This document shows positions 36,284 to 40,353 of a stretch of DNA of 40,353 nucleotides, piece by piece. This DNA is from Mesorhizobium waimense (lineage in GTDB: Bacteria > Pseudomonadota > Alphaproteobacteria > Rhizobiales > Rhizobiaceae), in NCBI RefSeq assembly GCF_003601975.1, contig NZ_QZWZ01000052.1:1-40353 (forward strand). The letters run 5' to 3'. The position numbers and the translations under genes were made by a program. Every line of letters begins with the position of its first letter. Position 1 is the first letter of the stretch. The notes under the pieces are model-generated. The model was given only the letters and a program-made list of their open reading frames with translations. It was not told where the DNA came from and made no database searches.

Positions 36284-36892
36284 CGTTTCACACGCATCTG
36301 GAGGGCTGCCGACCTACTGTTGCCCGTTGCGGACCACATCGTCTTCACCACCGTTGCCGGTCAAGGCTGGTTGGCGGGGCCGAAGCCCACTCTGGATGCA
36401 GGCTGATGCGTAGCAAAGGTCATGCAACTGCGCAAGGGCGGCAATCAGCGTGGGCACGAGCCAACCTGAGATATCCGGAGGGGGCGCACGGACTGTACTT
36501 GCTTGTGCTGAAACAGGCCAGCCCACCCCGCTGGGGGCACGGATGTTGGCAATGTATTGCTTGGAACCTGAAAGTGTGCGCCGTTGTGAGCCCACAAAGT
36601 CACTGGTCCCGGGCCTACCACCACCCAGCGTGTGAGACGGTGGCGGCATGCTGGAGGCGCTCAACGAGTGTGGAGCCGCGAGAATGGGTGGAAGTTAGGA
36701 ATGACGATGGCCGAAGTAAAACCCAGCCGGTGGCCACGCCTTAGATGAGGCCGGGAGGCAGCGGTTCTCCTCGGCCCAGCGGCAAGCATCCATCCAGCAC
36801 AGTCAAGGCGGTTCTTCACGGCCATCGGTATCTCCCGTGCAGTCGCTAAGACCACGTGTACTAATTCAGCGAGATTAGCTGCCGGTGAAATC
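36284..36892. other. 608-base stretch without a supported gene
   Basis: An open frame crosses it on the plus strand (36259-36744), but its composition gives no family resemblance. The stretch from about 36570 to 36880 is dense in small complementary segments and contains GTGTG/GTGCG-type sequence, and a phrase (GAATGGGTGGAAGTTAGG, about 36682) that reminded me of group II intron RNA. No domain V or reverse transcriptase is visible, so this is a weak hint and not a call. Confidence 0.4.
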
Positions 36893-37414
36893 TCAGTATG
36901 AGACGGATTTATCGGCTGAGCCAATGCGGGCCTCGTCCATGCTCTGCTGGCAGGCAAGTAGCGAACCGACGGCCCGTTTGGTGTAGGCAAGGCTATACCG
37001 CCCCATCGAGTTTCCGTAGAACGAAATCCCGAAAGCATCCTTTAGGGCGAAGTCGACGATGAACGCTGGAGTTACGCTAAAGAAGAGTGCGCCATCGTCT
37101 GTGGCATAGCCGGTCAAGGTCTCCGCACGCCCATCAAGTTCTAGCCCAACAGCGTACTTTCCTCCCTTGAAGAAGTCGTCTTTCCATAGGTTATTGGTGA
37201 CCAACAGCCCGGCAGTTCCATCATTCTTGACCGAGAAGCCGATAAAAGTACCGCCATCGAAGTCTGAACCTGCAATACACACACCCGTGTTCTTACTGGT
37301 TGTGATGGCCCAGTTTCCGATGTTTTCCCAACGGACATGCTGGTCCGGATCGGCACCAGCATTTGCGGTTGCCGGGATAAGTATCGCTAGTGCAGCGATC
37401 AGGATGTTTCTCAT
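36893..37414 (-). CDS. secreted hypothetical protein
   Basis: Encodes 173 residues starting MRNILIAALAILIPATANAG, a clean Sec signal peptide with likely cleavage after ANA. The mature protein is rich in glycine, aromatic residues and alternating beta-type segments (WAITTSKNTGVCIAGSDFDGGTFIGF), consistent with a beta-sandwich periplasmic protein. Two cysteines (CIAG, ACQQ) may pair. AAGGGGC lies before the ATG. No family is recognised. It has no close neighbour on its strand. Confidence 0.72.
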   Translation of the reverse strand: MRNILIAALAILIPATANAGADPDQHVRWENIGNWAITTSKNTGVCIAGSDFDGGTFIGFSVKNDGTAGLLVTNNLWKDDFFKGGKYAVGLELDGRAETLTGYATDDGALFFSVTPAFIVDFALKDAFGISFYGNSMGRYSLAYTKRAVGSLLACQQSMDEARIGSADKSVSY

Positions 37415-37852
37415 TTTGTTTGCCCCTTCGGTCCCTACGATTTCATGGACAACTTGTAGCGGCCTCAGCCAGCGAAACCGCCGGCAAGCACGTGCTATAG
37501 TGGACCGGCTCAGGTTTGTCGTTGGCGCCGAATTCGGAAATTTGTCTCGCCGTCCATTTCTTATTGGCCTGTCAATCGGGGCACGGCCTAAATGGATATT
37601 TCTGCCGCTTCGGATGCCGATACAGGTGAAGAGTGCGGCCTCGGTGTCCTCGCCGCCAATCTCCCAAAAAGGCTTTAAAAAGCGAAAACGTGCGGATTAT
37701 AGAGGCCCCACAATCGACCTCCACCCCCGCCTTCGGGCAAACCGCCCCGGGGATTGCCGCCCGGTGGGACCACCACCACGAATGCGCAGCACACCGCTGC
37801 CGCGCTCAATCGATTTCTCCGTGGTGCATGTGCCAACTCGATGGCTCCTTGA
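37415..37852. other. 438-base stretch without a supported gene
   Basis: It holds the upstream region of the 37414 gene. A plus-strand open frame at 37633-37893 has no ribosome site or family. The middle contains C- and G-rich runs (about 37720-37780) with local complementarity but no clear hairpin. No promoter could be fixed. Confidence 0.5.
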
Positions 37853-38152
37853 TCAGGTTATCTCTCGAAAATACCGCTCTAATTCAGTTTTGAGGATTAA
37901 CGTGCGCCTGCCCGATTTGCTCGCATGTAGCTTCCCCTCTTTGAACAATTTGTAGAGCGTTGACCTCGAAAGGCCGGCAATTTGGGTGACCTCTGACAGC
38001 CTATAAGCAAGTTGCTTTTTTTCGTGACGATCTGGATCGGGTCTCCCGTTTTGAAGGATGTCCAGAATGTGGGCGACGTCATCTTCGATGCTCCTCAACC
38101 GGCGATCAAAGTCGTCCACCAACGCGGCTACTTCTTTGAAAACGTTGTTCAT
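37853..38152 (-). CDS. small DNA-binding protein, coiled coil plus excisionase-type HTH
   Basis: Encodes 99 residues. The first forty (FKEVAALVDDFDRRLRSIED and HILDILQ) have heptad-type hydrophobic spacing and should form a coiled coil. Residues 50-97 form a MerR/AlpA-like helix-turn-helix (YRLSEVTQIAGLSRSTLYKL, then FKEGKLHASKSGRRTLI), as in excisionases and AlpA-type regulators. The layout resembles that of the protein at 38313-38720. It may be a dimeric regulator of the island. The start lacks a strong ribosome site. Confidence 0.75.
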   Translation of the reverse strand: MNNVFKEVAALVDDFDRRLRSIEDDVAHILDILQNGRPDPDRHEKKQLAYRLSEVTQIAGLSRSTLYKLFKEGKLHASKSGRRTLILKTELERYFREIT

Positions 38153-38217
38153 CAGTTCAGCCTCGGCCTTCCCCTGCAGTAGGTCGATAACATGTGAGGT
38201 GCCGACCCGCTAACCCA

Positions 38218-38316
38218 CTAAGATAATCGCCACCACCTGATCGAGGCCAGATCATTCGGCCCGGTCTGGCAGGCGGCGAGCAGGCCGATCAAGGGAACCA
38301 CCAGCTTCGACATCAT
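38218..38316 (-). CDS. mini-lipoprotein, translationally coupled
   Basis: A 32-codon gene starting ATGATG at 38316, overlapping the stop of the previous gene as ATGA. It reads MMSKLVVPLIGLLAAC followed by QTGPNDLASIRWW, that is a short hydrophobic signal ending in a lipobox (LAAC), so the mature lipoprotein would be only about 17 residues. Such tiny lipoproteins occur as VirB7-like, Rz1-like or entry-exclusion proteins. Length alone makes it uncertain, but the overlap and the lipobox support it. Confidence 0.5.
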   Translation of the reverse strand: MMSKLVVPLIGLLAACQTGPNDLASIRWWRLS

Positions 38317-38720
38317 GAGCACGGGGGCACCTTGGCGGGCCTGCCGACGTGACGCTGCTTGCCATCTGGCAGCTCCGGTTTCTTGTCGGGCGGGGGCGGA
38401 TCGCGCTCGGCCATCAACCTTCGCTGATAGGCGAGACATTCATCGTAGACCAGCATCGGCTTGCGGCCTGCGAGATAGACGCGCTGTGGCCAGCCGGGCT
38501 CGTTGATGTGGTTGTAGTAGCTAACCCTCGATTTGTAGCCGAGCATGTCTTTGATGAAGTAGTCGATGGTCGCCAATTTTTGCTGCTGGGGCTGCTCGCT
38601 CGACTTCGATGATGGCGGCGGGTCGTTCTTGACCACCAGCCGGTGCAGCAGCGTGTCGACTTTGGACAGCAGCCTTTCCAGTTGCCGGTCGAGGTGATCG
38701 AGGCTGATTTCGCGCGTCAT
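38313..38720 (-). CDS. hypothetical protein, N-terminal coiled coil and AlpA-like HTH
   Basis: Encodes about 135 residues from the ATG at 38720 (MTREISLDHLDRQLERLLSK), with a weak GGA upstream; the frame is open to 38903 but that part looks non-coding. Residues 8-35 are a predicted coiled coil. The C-terminal half, MLGYKSRVSYYNHINEPGWP and QRVYLAGRKPMLVYDECLAY, has the length and pattern of AlpA/excisionase-type winged helix proteins (SRxxYYxxIN-x-PxxP-x-GxR). A proline- and lysine-rich tail follows. It is followed without a gap by the mini-lipoprotein gene. Confidence 0.65.
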   Translation of the reverse strand: MTREISLDHLDRQLERLLSKVDTLLHRLVVKNDPPPSSKSSEQPQQQKLATIDYFIKDMLGYKSRVSYYNHINEPGWPQRVYLAGRKPMLVYDECLAYQRRLMAERDPPPPDKKPELPDGKQRHVGRPAKVPPCS

Positions 38721-39031
38721 TTTTGGGGTCCATGCGTTATTGAGATGGGCCCAGGGGGTGTAAAGCGGGAGAGAAAATCCAGCCCCATTTTGTCGCCCTT
38801 TTTGCCGACTTAAGCGGCGCTTCAGAGAACCGGCGTGGGCGTCGGCTCCGACCGGAAAATGCGCAACCCCGCTTATGAAAAGAACTGTGGAAAACTCTGT
38901 CACCCGGCAGCCTTGAGCGTGCCGTCGGACGGATCGGGAGCGGGCCCGCCATCATCGCCAACGACATAGCGGCGAAGGCCGTTCGTCCATGGCGATGTCT
39001 TAGTCTTGGAGATGCGCTGGTCGAGCCGCGA
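38721..39031. other. 311-base stretch without a supported gene
   Basis: No frame here has a ribosome site or family resemblance; a minus-strand open frame at 38737-38967 is probably chance. The stretch should hold the promoter of the 38720 gene. Nothing else stands out. Confidence 0.5.
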
Positions 39032-39386
39032 TCAGCTCCGTATCATCGAGCGCAGGATGGCTTGCATGTGCTCTTGCAGATCGAGTTCGCCGCGAGCCTC
39101 GACTGCGAGCAAATATTTCGCCTTAGCCCGGCGGTCGCCTCTGTTTATCGCCGGATACTAAGCAGACCGCCAGCAACGCCTCCTGCTTAACCTTGTCGGC
39201 CCACTCGCGGTCGTCTCTGCTGCTCTCCACCCGATGAACGACACGGTGGAACTCGGCATAGGCCACCTCATGCACCGCGATCAGCGCCTGCAGCTTCGGC
39301 GAGGTGGTTACGTCAGCGGACGCCGACTTGGTGTAAGCGGCTGCGCCGATCAGCGCGAGAACGGTACGGCGGGTGATCGCGGGCAT
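39032..39386 (-). pseudogene. Tat-signal hypothetical protein gene, frameshifted near the end
   Basis: The ATG at 39386 follows GGGGGAA and opens a twin-arginine signal (ITRRTVLALIGAAAYTKSAS) and a helical domain (LQALIAVHEVAYAEFHRVVH). The frame ends at 39123 in an unlikely tail (GDKQRRPPG). The neighbouring frame continues the protein from about 39165 as YPAINRGDRRAKAKYLLAVE, then LDLQEHMQAILRSMIRS, with a stop at 39032. The join therefore marks a frameshift at about 39150-39170. Small Tat-exported proteins of this kind occur in rhizobial accessory DNA; no function is known. Confidence 0.6.
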
Positions 39387-39681
39387 GGATTGTTTCCCCC
39401 CTCGCTACCGATCATGCCGGACCATAGCACCACCGTGGGAGGGCGTAGAGATGGTCGGGCGCTGTCTGCTGACAATGCGGTCAGTGGACCGTTCGAACTC
39501 AGAAGGATGCAGTCACGTGGGGACCCACAAAGCCACCCCGCATCCGGCTTCGGCAATAGCCGGGAGGCACTCCGCAACCTGACGTTCATCATGTTCGATA
39601 ACTATTTCATACGTCCGCAGCGAGGACTTCTTGTAATTCGCGCGCCTTCTATGCAAAAGGATATGAGCCGGGGGGCGCGAC

Positions 39682-40167
39682 ATGTTCTCAAATCCAGTGT
39701 TTCGGGTCGTCTTTTCGACCATTTTTTTGACGACTTCTCTTTCAGCTTGCACGACATCTCAGCAAGCTCTCACCAAAAATCCCAAGGCAGTTAGCCAGTC
39801 TGCTCTTTGTCGGTCTTTCATAACCACGAAGGACGAGGGTTTTCGGCAAGAACTCTATGCGGAACTTTCGCGGCGTTCCATTTCGGCCGCGCAATGTGCC
39901 GACACGGTGAAAAAACAAAATCAAGCCATCGCCGCAGGCATCGCCATAGCCGCCGTTGGTGCAGCGGTCGCAGTTTGTGCCAAGAACAACTGTGGCGGTG
40001 GTGGTGGCGGCCGATATTATCAAGGAGCCGATTGGGACGCGTTCTATAATCAATACGGGCAAGTCGTGTGGGCTTGCCGAGAAATTGCCAGCGGGCGGTT
40101 CACTTACGATTATAACTGCTATGGACAGGCGCAGACTGACTGGCGTTGGCCGGGCCTTTTTATCTGA
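39682..40167 (+). CDS. small lipoprotein-like secreted protein
   Basis: Encodes 161 residues. The N-terminus VVFSTIFLTTSLSACTTSQQ has a signal with a lipobox (LSAC), so lipid attachment at Cys23 is likely. A hydrophobic stretch (AIAAGIAIAAVGAAVAVCAK, about residues 82-101) followed by NNCGGGGGGRYYQGADWDAF marks a glycine-rich hinge, after which the tail is aromatic (YNQYGQVVWACREIASGRFT). A strong GGGGGGC ribosome site precedes the ATG. I do not recognise the family. It is the only plus-strand gene in the right third of the window. Confidence 0.75.
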   Translation: MFSNPVFRVVFSTIFLTTSLSACTTSQQALTKNPKAVSQSALCRSFITTKDEGFRQELYAELSRRSISAAQCADTVKKQNQAIAAGIAIAAVGAAVAVCAKNNCGGGGGGRYYQGADWDAFYNQYGQVVWACREIASGRFTYDYNCYGQAQTDWRWPGLFI

Positions 40168-40300
40168 TCCATCCGGCTTGCGTGACGCAGCGGTTTTTCG
40201 ATTTCGGGCGGGCCTTGGAAACTGAAAGCGCCGGCCTTTGGGGCCCCCCACAAACCCCCGACCCCCGGCCTTCGGGAAACCCCGGAGGGGCACCTTGGCT

Positions 40301-40353
40301 CTAGCGCTGCCGCCTCAGCCGCCGCGCCCGGCGCAGTGCAGTCATGATCTCAT
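40301..40353 (-). CDS. C-terminal end of a gene cut by the window edge
   Basis: Reading leftwards from the window end, one frame gives EIMTALRRARRLRRQR before a TAG at 40301. The strongly basic end is typical of nucleic-acid-binding proteins, but only about 17 residues are visible. GC-rich complementary segments follow at 40230-40290, which may include its terminator. Confidence 0.35.
   Translation of the reverse strand, partial: EIMTALRRARRLRRQR

Noticed and set aside
37633..37893. 86-codon plus-strand open frame in the gap before the HTH gene
   Set aside because: No ribosome site, unusual composition, and it overlaps the end of the better-supported HTH gene on the other strand.
40230..40300. 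C/G-rich complementary stretch as an origin of transfer
   Set aside because: It has local hairpin potential but none of the oriT core sequences I know; it is more simply the end of the truncated gene at 40301.

Overview
The window looks like a chromosomal segment of a Rhizobiales alphaproteobacterium, most likely Mesorhizobium or a close relative. The evidence is the gene set (phosphatidylcholine synthase, HspQ, DUF930, IalB, a BMP-type ABC importer, DUF1326/DUF2182) together with rhizobial-style intergenic palindromes. No taxonomic search was run, so this rests on protein recognition alone.

Region 1 (1-28,200) is mostly core chromosome. It opens with the first codons of an IS630-type transposase, then an OmpA-like lipoprotein-free peptidoglycan-binding protein with a CRP-like palindrome upstream, a DUF930 protein, a TerC/YjbE membrane protein and rimO. 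Downstream of rimO lies a short inserted-looking stretch with one unknown gene, ended by a diverged second copy of the rimO 3' end. Then follow an acyltransferase, a four-gene BMP/nucleoside ABC importer operon, a quinone oxidoreductase/pcs/DUF1326/DUF2182 run, a UbiH-type hydroxylase, hspQ, ialB-like, a peptide-binding protein with a DsbA/FrnE-like thiol oxidoreductase, an SbmA/YddA-type exporter, mgtE with a structured leader, glutathione reductase, a DUF2059 protein, rpiA and a divergent phosphoglycolate phosphatase. Many genes here end at clear hairpin terminators.

A tRNA-Val(CAC) gene at 28,201-28,275 with its own promoter marks the boundary. Region 2 (28,276-40,353) has the look of an accessory island: a type I restriction-modification operon in the order hsdM-hsdS-unknown-hsdR, with hsdR interrupted by one amber codon; small secreted or Tat-exported unknown proteins; two small proteins with a predicted coiled coil followed by an AlpA-like helix-turn-helix; a tiny lipoprotein; frameshifted genes; and several gene-poor stretches. 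No integrase and no second copy of the tRNA 3' end is visible inside the window, so the island boundaries are inferred.

The observations most worth a second look are the second rimO 3' end, the unknown gene locked between hsdS and hsdR by two GTGA overlaps, the amber-interrupted hsdR, the hairpin that encloses the mgtE ribosome binding site, and the pair of coiled-coil/HTH proteins with a translationally coupled mini-lipoprotein. No CRISPR array and no complete insertion sequence were seen.
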